A stretch of 64,000 nucleotides of DNA, taken from Paraburkholderia phosphatilytica (lineage in GTDB: Bacteria; Pseudomonadota; Gammaproteobacteria; Burkholderiales; Burkholderiaceae). The notes beneath the pieces were generated by a model. It was given only the letters and a program-made list of their open reading frames with translations. It ran no database searches and was not told the origin of the DNA. The stretch lies in the NCBI RefSeq assembly GCF_003443895.1, contig NZ_QQOA01000003.1, positions 186,001 through 250,000 on the forward strand, read 5' to 3'. Below are positions 27,891 to 37,283 of this stretch, in pieces (the stretch's first letter is position 1; the number at the start of each line of letters is the position of its first letter). A program made the translations under genes and the position numbers.

Positions 27891-29549
27891 TCAAAGAATC
27901 ACACGCCGAAAATCGGCAAGAATCGACCCGAGATACGCATTGAAGCGCGCAGCTTCGGCCCCATCGATCACGCGGTGGTCGTAGGACAGCGACATCGGCA
28001 GCGTCAACCGCGGCACGAACTGCTTGCCATCCCACACCGGCTTCATCGCGCCACGCGACAACCCGAGAATCGCGACTTCAGGCGCATTGATGATCGGCGT
28101 GAAGTGCGTCCCACCGATCCCGCCCAGCGACGAAATCGAGAAGCAGCCGCCCTGCATCTGATCCGGCTTCAGCTTGCCTTCACGCGCGAGCTTCGACAGG
28201 TCGGTCATTTCCTTCGCGATATCGACCAGTCCCTTCTTGTCCGCGTCGCGGATCACCGGCACGACGAGACCGTTCGGCGTGTCCGCGGCGAAACCGACGT
28301 GGTAGTACTGCTTGAACACGAGGTTGTCGCCGTCGAGGCTCGCGTTAAAGGTCGGGAACTTCTTCAGCGCCGCGACCACGGCCTTGATCACGAACGCCAG
28401 CATCGTGAACTTCACGCCGGCCTTTTCGTTCTCCTTGTTGAGCTTCACGCGCAGTTCTTCGAGCTCGGTGATATCCGCTTCGTCGTTGTTCGTGACGTGC
28501 GGGATCATCACCCAGTTGCGGTGCAGGTTCGCACCCGAGATCTTCTTGATGCGCGACAGCGGCTTCGGATCGATCGGACCGAACTTCGTGAAATCGATCT
28601 TCGGCCACGGCAGCAGGCCCAGTTCGCCGCCGCCCGCAGCGGCAGGCGCCGCAGCGGCCGGCGCCGCGCCCTGGCCCGTCATCACGCCCTTCACGAACGC
28701 GGTGACGTCTTCCTGCGTAATGCGGCCCTTCGGACCCGAGCCCTTCACGCGCGACACTTCGACGCCCAGTTCGCGAGCGAACTTGCGCACCGACGGCGAC
28801 GCATGGCTGGCGTGACGGCCGCCCGCCTCGGGCGGAATTTCCGGCGCCTGCGCGAGCGCGGACGGCTGCGCCGTCTGCTTCGCGGCTGCCGGCTGCGGCG
28901 CATCCGACGGCTTCTCGGCCGCGGCCTTCGGCGCCGGAGCGGGCGCGGCGGCAGCGGGTTGCGCGGCGGCGCCTTCGCTTGCGAGCAGCACGATCACCGA
29001 GCCTTCGGATACGGAGTCGCCCACCTTGACCTTCACTTCCTTCACAACGCCGGCGGCCGGGCTCGGCACGTCCATCGTCGCCTTGTCCGATTCGAGCGTG
29101 ACCAGCGACTGTTCCTTCTCGACCTTGTCGCCGACCTTCACCGCGACCTCGATCACCGGCACGTCCTTATAGTCGCCGATGTCCGGCACCTTCACTTCCT
29201 GCACGCCGCCGCCCGCAGCAGCGGGAGCCGGCGCGGGCGCCGCGGCAGGCGCCGGGCTCGGCGCGGGCGCAGCAGCGCCGTTCGACTTGCCTGCGGCCGC
29301 GCCACCTTCGGCGCTATCGAGCAGCACGATCAACGTGCCTTCGGACACGGTGTCGCCGTTCTTGACCTTCACTTCCTTGACGGTGCCCGACGCGGGGCTC
29401 GGCACGTCCATCGTCGCCTTGTCGGACTCGAGCGTGACGAGCGACTGCTCTTTCTCGACGGAATCGCCCGCCTTCACCAGCACCTCGATTACAGGAACGT
29501 CCTTGTAATCGCCGATGTCCGGCACCTTGACTTCGATCGCTTGACTCAT
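27891..29549 (-). CDS. aceF: Dihydrolipoyllysine acetyltransferase (pyruvate dehydrogenase E2)
   Basis: Core acetyltransferase of the pyruvate dehydrogenase complex, 552 residues from the ATG at 29549 (AGGAGA upstream). Two lipoyl domains (Lys44 and Lys156 in ESDKATMDV) are joined by Ala/Pro-rich linkers. They are followed by the peripheral-subunit-binding domain (SPSVRKFARELGVEVSRVKG, about 252-271) and the catalytic domain ending with SYDHRVIDGAEAARF (His/Asp active site). It sits 85 bp after aceE. Confidence 0.96.
   Translation of the reverse strand: MSQAIEVKVPDIGDYKDVPVIEVLVKAGDSVEKEQSLVTLESDKATMDVPSPASGTVKEVKVKNGDTVSEGTLIVLLDSAEGGAAAGKSNGAAAPAPSPAPAAAPAPAPAAAGGGVQEVKVPDIGDYKDVPVIEVAVKVGDKVEKEQSLVTLESDKATMDVPSPAAGVVKEVKVKVGDSVSEGSVIVLLASEGAAAQPAAAAPAPAPKAAAEKPSDAPQPAAAKQTAQPSALAQAPEIPPEAGGRHASHASPSVRKFARELGVEVSRVKGSGPKGRITQEDVTAFVKGVMTGQGAAPAAAAPAAAGGGELGLLPWPKIDFTKFGPIDPKPLSRIKKISGANLHRNWVMIPHVTNNDEADITELEELRVKLNKENEKAGVKFTMLAFVIKAVVAALKKFPTFNASLDGDNLVFKQYYHVGFAADTPNGLVVPVIRDADKKGLVDIAKEMTDLSKLAREGKLKPDQMQGGCFSISSLGGIGGTHFTPIINAPEVAILGLSRGAMKPVWDGKQFVPRLTLPMSLSYDHRVIDGAEAARFNAYLGSILADFRRVIL
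28983..29213 (-). repeat. Duplicated lipoyl-domain segment, copy in aceF
   Basis: Encodes aceF residues 113-189, the partner of the lpdA copy at 27041-27271. aceF domain 1 is clearly more divergent from it than the lpdA copy is. Confidence 0.85.
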
Positions 29550-29634
29550 TGTTGGTGTCTCCTGGGCCGCACATGCGACTTCCCCTTCGCGAAGGAAGGG
29601 GAAGCGCACGCGCGATGCACGCGGGGGCGATGCC

Positions 29635-32331
29635 TTAGACGGTCATCGGGTTGGGTTTGGCAGGATCGAGGTTGTACTTCTTCAGGGCCTCGGCGACGAC
29701 CTTGCGTTCGATCGTCCCTTCGTCCGCGAGCGCGTTGAGCGCGGCGACCGTGACCCAGTAGCGGTCCACTTCGAAGAAGTGACGCAGCTTCTCGCGGGTA
29801 TCCGAGCGGCCGAAACCGTCGGTGCCGAGCACGACGAACTTGCGCGGCACGAAACCGCGGATCTGGTCGACGAGCGCGCGCACGTAGTCGGTCGACGCGA
29901 TCACCGGACCCAGCGTGTCCTTCAGCTTCGCTTCGACGTGCGACAGCTTGCGCTCTTCGCCCGGATGCAGCAGGTTGTAGCGCTCGACCTCGTGGCCGTC
30001 GCGCGCGAGCTCGGTGAAGCTCGGCACGCTCCAGAGGTCGGCCGCGACGCCCCAGTCGTTCTTCAGCAGGTCGGCGGCGGCGATCACTTCGTTGAAGATC
30101 GTGCCCGCGCCCAGCAGCTGCACGCGCGGCGCATTGCCTTGCGCTTCGGCCTTGCGGAACGCGTACATGCCCTTGATGATGTCGGCGGCTACGCTGTCGC
30201 CCTGCGGAATCGCCGGGTGCTCGTAGTTCTCGTTCATCACCGTGATGTAGTAGTACACGTCCTCCTGCTCCTGCACCATCCGGCGCAGGCCGTCCTGCAT
30301 GATCACCGCGAGTTCGAAACCGAAGGTCGGGTCGTAGCTCACGCAGTTCGGGACCGATGCCGCCCACAGCAGCGAGTGGCCGTCTTCGTGCTGCAGGCCT
30401 TCGCCGTTCAGCGTCGTGCGGCCTGCCGTGCCGCCCAGCAGGAAGCCGCGCGCACGCATGTCGCCCGCGGCCCATGCCAGATCGCCGATACGCTGGAAGC
30501 CGAACATCGAGTAGAAGATGTAGAACGGGATCATCGTCTCGCCGTGCGTCGAGTACGACGTCGCAGCCGCGATCCAGTCCGACATGCCGCCCGCTTCGTT
30601 GATGCCTTCCTGCAGGATCTGGCCGGTTTCCGATTCCCTGTAAAACATCAGCTGGTCGGAGTCTTCAGGCACGTACTTCTGGCCGTCCTGATTCCAGATG
30701 CCGATCTGACGGAAGAGACCTTCCATGCCGAAGGTACGCGACTCGTCCGGCACGATCGGCACGACGCGTTTGCCGAGCGTCTTGTCCTTCAGCAGGATGT
30801 TGAGAATCCGCACGAACGCCATCGTCGTGGAGATCTCGCGGCCTTCGCCCGTGCCCTTCAGCAGCGGCTCGAATGCGTCGAGCGCCGGCACCGGCAGCGA
30901 CTCCGCCTTCTGGCGGCGCGCCGGCAGGTAACCGCCCAGCTCCTGGCGGCGGTTGCGCATGTATTCGAGTTCCTTCGAACCTTCCTCGAACTTGAGGTAC
31001 GGCACGTTGACGATCTCTTCGTCCGAGATCGGCAGGCGGAACTGGTCGCGGAATTTCTTCAGCTGGTCCACCTGCATCTTCTTCTGCTGGTGGGTGATGT
31101 TCATCGCCTGGCCGGCTTCGCCCATGCCGTAGCCCTTGATCGTCTTCGCGAGGATCACGGTGGGGTGGCCCTTCGACTGGCTGGCTTCGCTGAACGCCGC
31201 GTAGATCTTGTGCGGGTCGTGGCCGCCGCGGTTCAGGTTCCAGATGTCGTCGTCGGACCAGTCGGCGACGAGCGCCTTCAGTTCGGCCGTGTTGAAGAAA
31301 TGCTCGCGCACGAACGCGCCCGACTCCGACTTGTACGTCTGGTATTCGCCGTCGACGACTTCCATCATGCGGCGCATCAGCGCGCCCGACTTGTCGCGCG
31401 CGAACAGGGCATCCCAGCGGCTGCCCCACACCACCTTGATCACGTTCCAGCCTGCGCCGCGGAACTCGCTTTCGAGTTCCTGGATGATCTTGCCGTTGCC
31501 GCGCACCGGGCCGTCGAGACGCTGCAGGTTGCAGTTGATCACGAACACCAGGTTGTCGAGCCGCTCGCGGCCGGCCATGCCGATCGCGCCGAGCGATTCC
31601 GGTTCATCCGTTTCGCCGTCGCCGAGGAACGCCCAGACCTTGCGGCCCTGCGTCTGCGCAATGCCGCGCGCCTGCAGGTACTTCATGAAGCGCGCCTGGT
31701 AGATCGCCATGATCGGGCCGAGGCCCATCGACACCGTCGGGAACTGCCAGAAGTCCGGCATCAGCCACGGGTGCGGATACGACGAGATGCCCTCGCCGCC
31801 CACTTCCTGGCGGAAGTTGTCGAGCTGGCCTTCGGAGAGGCGGCCGAGCAGGAACGCGCGCGAGTACACGCCCGGCGACGAGTGACCCTGCACGAACACG
31901 AGGTCGCCGCCATGCTCGGGCGACGGTGCGTGCCAGAAGTGGTTGAAGCCGACGTCATACAGCGTCGCGGCCGATGCGAACGACGCGATGTGGCCGCCGA
32001 CGTTCGTATGCTTGCCCGCGCGCAGCACCATCGCGATCGCGTTCCAGCGCGTGTACGAGCGGATGCGGTGCTCGATGTCCTGGTCGCCGGGGATCTTCGC
32101 CTGGCGCGAAACCGGAATCGTGTTGATGTAGGGGGTGTTGGCGGAGAACGCGAGATGTTCGCCATGCACGCGGGCGAATTCGATCTGCTTCTCGATCAGG
32201 TAGTGAGCCCGGTCCGGGCCGACCGCAGAAATCACGCCATGCAGCGCATCCAGCCATTCAGCCGTTTCCTGCGGGTCGTCGTCGTTTTCGGCGGCGACAT
32301 ATTTCATGACTTCATCAGGTACAGCGGACAT
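29635..32331 (-). CDS. aceE: Pyruvate dehydrogenase E1 component (homodimeric type)
   Basis: Thiamine-diphosphate enzyme that decarboxylates pyruvate and acetylates the lipoyl groups of E2; 898 residues from the ATG at 32331, preceded by AGGAG. The homodimeric E1 family is clear from HPWLMPDFWQFPTVSMGLGP, the ThDP motif GDGETDEPESLGAI...NCNLQRLDGPVRGNG, and the transketolase-like second half (YDPTFGFELAVIMQDGL). First gene of aceE-aceF-lpdA, with a long dyad in its promoter region. Confidence 0.97.
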   Translation of the reverse strand: MSAVPDEVMKYVAAENDDDPQETAEWLDALHGVISAVGPDRAHYLIEKQIEFARVHGEHLAFSANTPYINTIPVSRQAKIPGDQDIEHRIRSYTRWNAIAMVLRAGKHTNVGGHIASFASAATLYDVGFNHFWHAPSPEHGGDLVFVQGHSSPGVYSRAFLLGRLSEGQLDNFRQEVGGEGISSYPHPWLMPDFWQFPTVSMGLGPIMAIYQARFMKYLQARGIAQTQGRKVWAFLGDGETDEPESLGAIGMAGRERLDNLVFVINCNLQRLDGPVRGNGKIIQELESEFRGAGWNVIKVVWGSRWDALFARDKSGALMRRMMEVVDGEYQTYKSESGAFVREHFFNTAELKALVADWSDDDIWNLNRGGHDPHKIYAAFSEASQSKGHPTVILAKTIKGYGMGEAGQAMNITHQQKKMQVDQLKKFRDQFRLPISDEEIVNVPYLKFEEGSKELEYMRNRRQELGGYLPARRQKAESLPVPALDAFEPLLKGTGEGREISTTMAFVRILNILLKDKTLGKRVVPIVPDESRTFGMEGLFRQIGIWNQDGQKYVPEDSDQLMFYRESETGQILQEGINEAGGMSDWIAAATSYSTHGETMIPFYIFYSMFGFQRIGDLAWAAGDMRARGFLLGGTAGRTTLNGEGLQHEDGHSLLWAASVPNCVSYDPTFGFELAVIMQDGLRRMVQEQEDVYYYITVMNENYEHPAIPQGDSVAADIIKGMYAFRKAEAQGNAPRVQLLGAGTIFNEVIAAADLLKNDWGVAADLWSVPSFTELARDGHEVERYNLLHPGEERKLSHVEAKLKDTLGPVIASTDYVRALVDQIRGFVPRKFVVLGTDGFGRSDTREKLRHFFEVDRYWVTVAALNALADEGTIERKVVAEALKKYNLDPAKPNPMTV

Positions 32332-32408
32332 GCTCGTCTCCTGGATTTGAGGAACGCCACCCGAACAACGGACGCGGACGAAGCCCGGCCGCGGCAGCTT
32401 TCGGCCGA

Positions 32409-32438
32409 ATTGTAATGAGTCGTCCACCATCCGCGCAA
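32409..32438 (-). promoter_or_regulatory. Candidate aceE promoter
   Basis: On the minus strand, -35 TTGCGC (32438-32433), 18-bp spacer, -10 TACAAT (32414-32409), 78 bp before the aceE ATG. The -35 box is weak and overlaps the end of the long dyad. Confidence 0.45.
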
Positions 32439-32487
32439 CAAAATTTTCGAATTACGAGATGCGATCTCATAATACGAAAAATTGTTG
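32436..32487. promoter_or_regulatory. Long imperfect dyad upstream of aceE (candidate operator)
   Basis: Two arms of about 25 bases around the spacer GCG at 32461-32463. The inner 17-base arms (32444-32460 and 32464-32480) match at 15 of 17 positions, and the outer CAACA/TGTTG ends continue the symmetry with one offset base. It is AT-rich against the surroundings and lies between aceE and the sensor kinase gene. The binding protein is unknown. Confidence 0.7.
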
Positions 32488-32607
32488 CGGCGCACCCTGG
32501 ATTTACTGCCATCCAACGGTCGAGGCGACCAGTTTGCGCCGATTAGCACGACATTCACGTGCTTTTTTGCGCGGTTGGCGTCGGACACGCTGCGTTACAA
32601 TTCCGCC

Positions 32608-35121
32608 ATGTTGACCGAACGGCTTTTCGCACGCTCGGCGCGACCCGCCAAAACGTCCGCGGACTCGTCGCCGTCCCGCTGGCACCACGGACCGTGGTGG
32701 TCCAACTCCTATCTGCTCACGCCGCTCCTGTCGATCGTCGTATTCCTGATCGTGATGAGCCTGATCCTGTGGAGTCTCAACCGCCGGGAACAACAGCAGC
32801 AGGAAGACACGCTTTACCGCAACGTCGCGTGGGCGCAGCAGCAGATCCGCCTGTCGCTCACCGGCGCGCAGGAACAGATCCAGGCGCTCGCGCGCGATCT
32901 CGCCGCGGGCCACGCCGACCCGCGCTCGTTCCAGGTCACCACGTCGGACATCATGCAGGGGCATCCCGAGATCCTCTACATGAACTGGTACACGGCCGCG
33001 CAGCAGCCGCACTGGCCCGACACCAGCCAGCCGCTGCTCGGCCAGCGTCTCGCCCGGCCGAATGACACGCAGATGGACGAAGCCGTGCACGCCGCGTTCG
33101 CGGAAGCGCGCGACACGCGCCGCCAGCTGTACTCGGCGCTGATGTACGACGACGTCGGCAACGGCTACATCACGCTGCAGACGCCGGTGTACCGCGACCG
33201 CGACTTCATGGGCTCGATCGCGGCGGTGATCTCGATCGAAGGCATCCTCAAGCACGACATCCCGCCCGAGCTGTCGGCAAAGTACAAGATCTCGATTCTC
33301 GACGTGAACAACCGCGAGCTCGCGACCACGTCGACCCGCCCGCGCCTGCCGCGCGACGTGTTCTACGACCTGCCGCTCGATCCGCCCGGCCAAGGCGTCG
33401 CGGTGCGCGTGTACTCGTACCCGCAGATGACCAACTTCACGAACAACACGCTCGTGTGGCTGGTCGCCGGGCTGTCGTGCTTCGTGCTGTGGAGTTTGTG
33501 GAGCCTGTGGAAGCACACGCGCCAACGCTTCGAGGCGCAGCAGGCGTTGTATGCGGAAGCATTCTTCCGCCGCGCGATGGAAAACTCGGTGCTGATCGGC
33601 ATGCGCGTGCTCGACATGCACGGCCGCATCACGCACGTGAACCCGGCGTTCTGCCGGATGACCGGCTGGGACGAAAGCGATCTCGTCAGCAAGACAGCGC
33701 CCTTCCCCTACTGGCCGCGCGACTCGTACCCGGAAATGCAGCGCCAGCTCGACATGACGCTGCGCGGCAAGGCGCCGTCGTCGGGGTTCGAACTGCGCGT
33801 GCGGCGCAAGGACGGCTCGCTGTTCCACGCGCGCCTGTACGTGTCGCCGCTCATCGACAGTTCCGGCCGCCAGACCGGCTGGATGTCGTCGATGACCGAC
33901 ATTACCGAGCCGAAGCGCGCGCGCGAGGAGCTCGCCGCCGCACATGAACGCTTCACGACGGTGCTCGAAAGCCTCGACGCCGCGGTGTCCGTGCTCGCCG
34001 CCGACGAAGCCGAGCTGCTGTTCGCCAACCGCTATTACCGGCATCTGTTCGGCATACGTCCGGATGGGCACCTGGAACTGGCGGGCGGCGGTTTCGACAC
34101 CGGCGAGGCGTCGTCCGATTCGATCGACATGGTCGACGCTTACGCGGGCCTGCCCGCCGCGGCGCTGACGGAAAGCACCGCGGATGCGCAGGAAGTCTAC
34201 GTACAAGGCATCCAGAAGTGGTTCGAGGTGCGGCGCCAGTACATCCAGTGGGTGGACGGCCACCTCGCGCAGATGCAGATCGCGACCGACATCACCACCC
34301 GCAAGCAGGCGCAGGAACTGGCGCGCCAGCAGGACGAGAAGCTGCAGTTCACCAGCCGCCTGATGACAATGGGCGAAATGGCGTCGTCGCTCGCCCACGA
34401 ACTGAACCAGCCGCTCGCCGCGATCAATAACTATTGCTCGGGAACCGTGGCACTGGTTAAATCTGGTCGAACCACTCCGGACAATCTGCTGCCAGTCCTC
34501 GAAAAAACCGCGCAGCAGGCCGTCCGGGCCGGCATGATCATCAAGCGGATCCGCGAATTCGTGAAACGTAGCGAACCCAAACGCCAGGCTACCCGTGTCG
34601 CCGACATCGTCGCGGACGCGGTCGGGCTCGCCGAAATCGAGGCGCGCAAGCGCCGCATCCGCATCGTCACGGATCTCCGCTCGCGGCTGCCGGTCATCTA
34701 TGTCGACCCGGTGCTGATCGAACAGGTGCTCGTCAACCTGCTGAAAAACGCCGCCGAGGCGATGCACGACGCACGACCGAATGCCGTCGACCCCGTGATC
34801 CGCGTCGTGGTGCGGCTCGATAGCGGGTTCGTCTGCATCAGCGTCGTCGACCAGGGCCCGGGCGTCGACGAAGCCACCGCCGAGCGCCTCTTCGAACCGT
34901 TCTACAGCACCAAGTCCGACGGTATGGGCATGGGGCTCAACATTTGCCGTTCGATCATCGAATCGCATCGCGGTCGCCTGTGGGTCGTGAACAACGTCGA
35001 AGCCGACGGTCACATCACAGGCGCCACGTTCCACTGCAGTCTGCCCATTGGAGAGCCCGACGGCCCGAGTAACGGCGGGTCCGAGGCATCGATACCACAA
35101 ACCGTCACGGGAGAGCCATGA
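32608..35121 (+). CDS. PAS-domain sensor histidine kinase (FixL/TtrS-like)
   Basis: Membrane-bound kinase of 837 residues from the ATG at 32608. TM1 is near residues 35-57 and TM2 near 280-300, enclosing a periplasmic sensor region of about 220 residues. Cytoplasmic PAS domain(s) follow (FRRAMENSVLIGMRVLDMHG and MTGWDESDLVSK; a second around 450-560). The phosphoacceptor His is in LAHELNQPLAAINNY (about residue 596). The ATPase shows NLLKNAAEA, DQGPGVDEAT and GMGLNICRSIIE. No haem-binding context is visible, so oxygen sensing cannot be claimed. Its stop overlaps the response regulator start (ATGA). Confidence 0.92.
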   Translation: MLTERLFARSARPAKTSADSSPSRWHHGPWWSNSYLLTPLLSIVVFLIVMSLILWSLNRREQQQQEDTLYRNVAWAQQQIRLSLTGAQEQIQALARDLAAGHADPRSFQVTTSDIMQGHPEILYMNWYTAAQQPHWPDTSQPLLGQRLARPNDTQMDEAVHAAFAEARDTRRQLYSALMYDDVGNGYITLQTPVYRDRDFMGSIAAVISIEGILKHDIPPELSAKYKISILDVNNRELATTSTRPRLPRDVFYDLPLDPPGQGVAVRVYSYPQMTNFTNNTLVWLVAGLSCFVLWSLWSLWKHTRQRFEAQQALYAEAFFRRAMENSVLIGMRVLDMHGRITHVNPAFCRMTGWDESDLVSKTAPFPYWPRDSYPEMQRQLDMTLRGKAPSSGFELRVRRKDGSLFHARLYVSPLIDSSGRQTGWMSSMTDITEPKRAREELAAAHERFTTVLESLDAAVSVLAADEAELLFANRYYRHLFGIRPDGHLELAGGGFDTGEASSDSIDMVDAYAGLPAAALTESTADAQEVYVQGIQKWFEVRRQYIQWVDGHLAQMQIATDITTRKQAQELARQQDEKLQFTSRLMTMGEMASSLAHELNQPLAAINNYCSGTVALVKSGRTTPDNLLPVLEKTAQQAVRAGMIIKRIREFVKRSEPKRQATRVADIVADAVGLAEIEARKRRIRIVTDLRSRLPVIYVDPVLIEQVLVNLLKNAAEAMHDARPNAVDPVIRVVVRLDSGFVCISVVDQGPGVDEATAERLFEPFYSTKSDGMGMGLNICRSIIESHRGRLWVVNNVEADGHITGATFHCSLPIGEPDGPSNGGSEASIPQTVTGEP

Positions 35122-35765
35122 ACAGCCCCAATCCAGTCATGACACAGGAAACGGTATTCGTCGTCGACGACGACGAAGCCGTGCGAGACTCGCTGCGCTG
35201 GCTGCTCGAGGCGAACGGCTACCGCGTGCAGTGCTTCTCGAGCGCGGAGCAGTTCATCGAAGCATGGCAGCCCGCGCAGCATGCGGGACACATCGCGTGC
35301 CTGATCCTCGATGTGCGGATGTCCGGCATGAGCGGCCTTGAGCTGCAGGAACGGCTGATCGCCGAGAACGCATCGCTGCCGATCATCTTCGTCACGGGTC
35401 ACGGCGACGTGCCGATGGCCGTATCGACGATGAAGAAAGGCGCGATGGACTTCATCGAGAAACCGTTCGACGAAGCCGAACTGCGCAAGCTCGTCGAGCG
35501 CATGCTCGACAAGGCACGCAGCGAAAGCACCAGCGTGCAGCAGCAGCGCGCCGCGGCCGAGCGCCTCGGCAAGCTGACCGCGCGCGAACATCAGGTGCTC
35601 GAGCGCATCATCGCGGGCCGCCTGAACAAGCAGATCGCCGACGACCTCGGCATCAGCATCAAGACGGTCGAAGCGCACCGCGCGAACATCATGGAAAAGC
35701 TGAACGTCAACACGGTTGCCGATCTGCTTCGCCTCGCGCTGTCGAACAAGCCGCAACAGCAGTAA
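35118..35765 (+). CDS. FixJ/NarL-type response regulator
   Basis: A 215-residue regulator paired with the upstream kinase by a 4-bp ATGA overlap. The receiver domain carries acidic residues in VVDDDEAVRDS, phospho-acceptor Asp65 in LILDVRMSG, Thr in VTGHGD and Lys in IEKPFDEAEL. The C-terminal LuxR-type helix-turn-helix is LTAREHQVLERIIAG...NKQIADDLGISIKTVEAHR (about 153-190). Targets are unknown; the neighbouring aceE is one possibility. Confidence 0.94.
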   Translation: MNSPNPVMTQETVFVVDDDEAVRDSLRWLLEANGYRVQCFSSAEQFIEAWQPAQHAGHIACLILDVRMSGMSGLELQERLIAENASLPIIFVTGHGDVPMAVSTMKKGAMDFIEKPFDEAELRKLVERMLDKARSESTSVQQQRAAAERLGKLTAREHQVLERIIAGRLNKQIADDLGISIKTVEAHRANIMEKLNVNTVADLLRLALSNKPQQQ

Positions 35766-36146
35766 TCGGACCGCTCCGCTCCATCGCGGGCGGACCCATC
35801 ACGCTGGCCGGACCCGGACGGGTTCGGCCCCGGCGGTTCTTCCTTTCTCGCTGGGCTTCTCCCTCAGCACCCACGCGCTTTCACCGCGCCGCGGTCTCCC
35901 GTTCATACGTACATCAGCCTGATCCGGCGAGACAGGCGACGGTATAATGTCGGACTTCAGCGAGCCGGCCTGAGCACGATTTCCGCACCGCGCGCCTTTC
36001 GCCACACGACACGTTCGTGTCGGGTAGCGCCAGCGCAAATGCGCGCCGGCGGCATCTTCTCCGATGCCGCTTAGTGGCCCGTAGACGCCGCTATAGCGCC
36101 CCACTCGCACGCACGCATCCGAACCGCCAGCTATTCTCGACCGACC
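35766..36146. other. Intergenic region upstream of folD
   Basis: 381 bp with no gene. A TATAAT at 35943-35948 could be the -10 box of folD (leader about 195 bases); no clear -35 box. I see no terminator with a T-run after the response regulator. Confidence 0.5.
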
Positions 36147-37004
36147 ATGACAGCCCAACTGATCGACGGCACTGCCCTCTCCAAGACCCTGCGCGCCGAC
36201 GTCGCGAAGCGCACCGCCGCCCTGACCGCGCGTGGCCATCAACCGGGTCTCGCGGTCGTGCTGGTGGGCGACAATCCCGCGAGCGAAGTCTACGTGCGCA
36301 ACAAGGTGAAGGCTTGCGAGGACAACGGTCTGCACTCGTCGTACGACCGCTATCCCGCGTCGCTGCCCGAAGCCGATCTGCTCGCGCGCATCGACGCGCT
36401 GAACCGCGACCCGAAGATCCACGGCATCCTCGTGCAGTTGCCGCTGCCGCCACACATCGACAGCCACAAGGTGATCGAGGCGATCGCGCCGGAGAAGGAC
36501 GTGGACGGCTTTCACGTCGCGAACGCGGGCGCACTGATGACGGGCAAGCCGCTGTTTCGTCCGTGCACGCCGTATGGCGTGATGAAGATGTTCGACGCGT
36601 ACGGCATCGATCTGGTGGGCAGGAACGCGGTCGTGATCGGCCGCTCGAACATCGTCGGCAAGCCGATGGCGATGCTGCTGCTCGAAGCGGGCGCGACCGT
36701 CACGATCTGCAACAGCAAGACGCGCGACCTCGCGGCGCACACGCGTCAAGCTGACGTCGTGGTCGCGGCGACCGGCAAGCGCAACATCCTCACGGCGGAG
36801 ATGACGAAGCCGGGCGCGGTCGTGATCGACGTCGGCATGAACCGCGACGAAGCGGGCAAGCTGTGCGGCGACGTCGATTTCGCGGGTGTGCGCGAGGTGG
36901 CCAGCTACATCACGCCGGTGCCGGGCGGCGTCGGGCCGATGACGATCACGATGCTGCTCGTCAACACGCTTGAAGCAGCTGAGCGCGCCGCAGGCGTCGC
37001 GTAA
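36147..37004 (+). CDS. folD: Bifunctional methylenetetrahydrofolate dehydrogenase/cyclohydrolase FolD
   Basis: Converts 5,10-methylene-THF to 10-formyl-THF using NADP, supplying one-carbon units; 285 residues, normal length. Diagnostic stretches are [14 protein letters not shown] (with the catalytic Lys), [13 protein letters not shown], the nucleotide loop [17 protein letters not shown] and [15 protein letters not shown]. Nothing unusual. Confidence 0.97.
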   Translation: MTAQLIDGTALSKTLRADVAKRTAALTARGHQPGLAVVLVGDNPASEVYVRNKVKACEDNGLHSSYDRYPASLPEADLLARIDALNRDPKIHGILVQLPLPPHIDSHKVIEAIAPEKDVDGFHVANAGALMTGKPLFRPCTPYGVMKMFDAYGIDLVGRNAVVIGRSNIVGKPMAMLLLEAGATVTICNSKTRDLAAHTRQADVVVAATGKRNILTAEMTKPGAVVIDVGMNRDEAGKLCGDVDFAGVREVASYITPVPGGVGPMTITMLLVNTLEAAERAAGVA

Positions 37005-37028
37005 CCCATACTCCCCGATCGCCTTGCC

Positions 37029-37062
37029 ACGGCGCCTATCGAATCGATAGGCGCCGTTTGCT
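37029..37062 (+). terminator. Hairpin terminator after folD
   Basis: ACGGCGCCTATCGA/TCGATAGGCGCCGT is a nearly perfect palindrome, followed by TTGCTTT, 24 bp after the folD stop. Confidence 0.72.
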
Positions 37063-37283
37063 TTGCGCGCTCGCCGCGCGCACCTAGAATCGAGGCTATT
37101 GGCAAGGACACACGGCGCCCGTCGAGTTCTGATAAGTTGTACCGGTTCCGACTGGAAAAAGGCGCGCCGCGTCTCCATAACAGTCTGGCGGGGCCTCGCA
37201 GCGCCACGCCTGCCCACCACCGGCAGGCGGCCGCGCGCGCGGCGCCCTGACCGCCCATCACTTCGCGACAGACAGGAAGCACC

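Noticed and set aside
29779..32415. 878-codon plus-strand open frame antisense to aceE
   Set aside because: Shadow of the high-GC aceE codons; His/Arg/Val-rich with no recognisable domain, while aceE on the other strand is unmistakable.
32503..35100. 865-codon minus-strand open frame over the sensor kinase
   Set aside because: Antisense shadow; the kinase motifs are on the plus strand.
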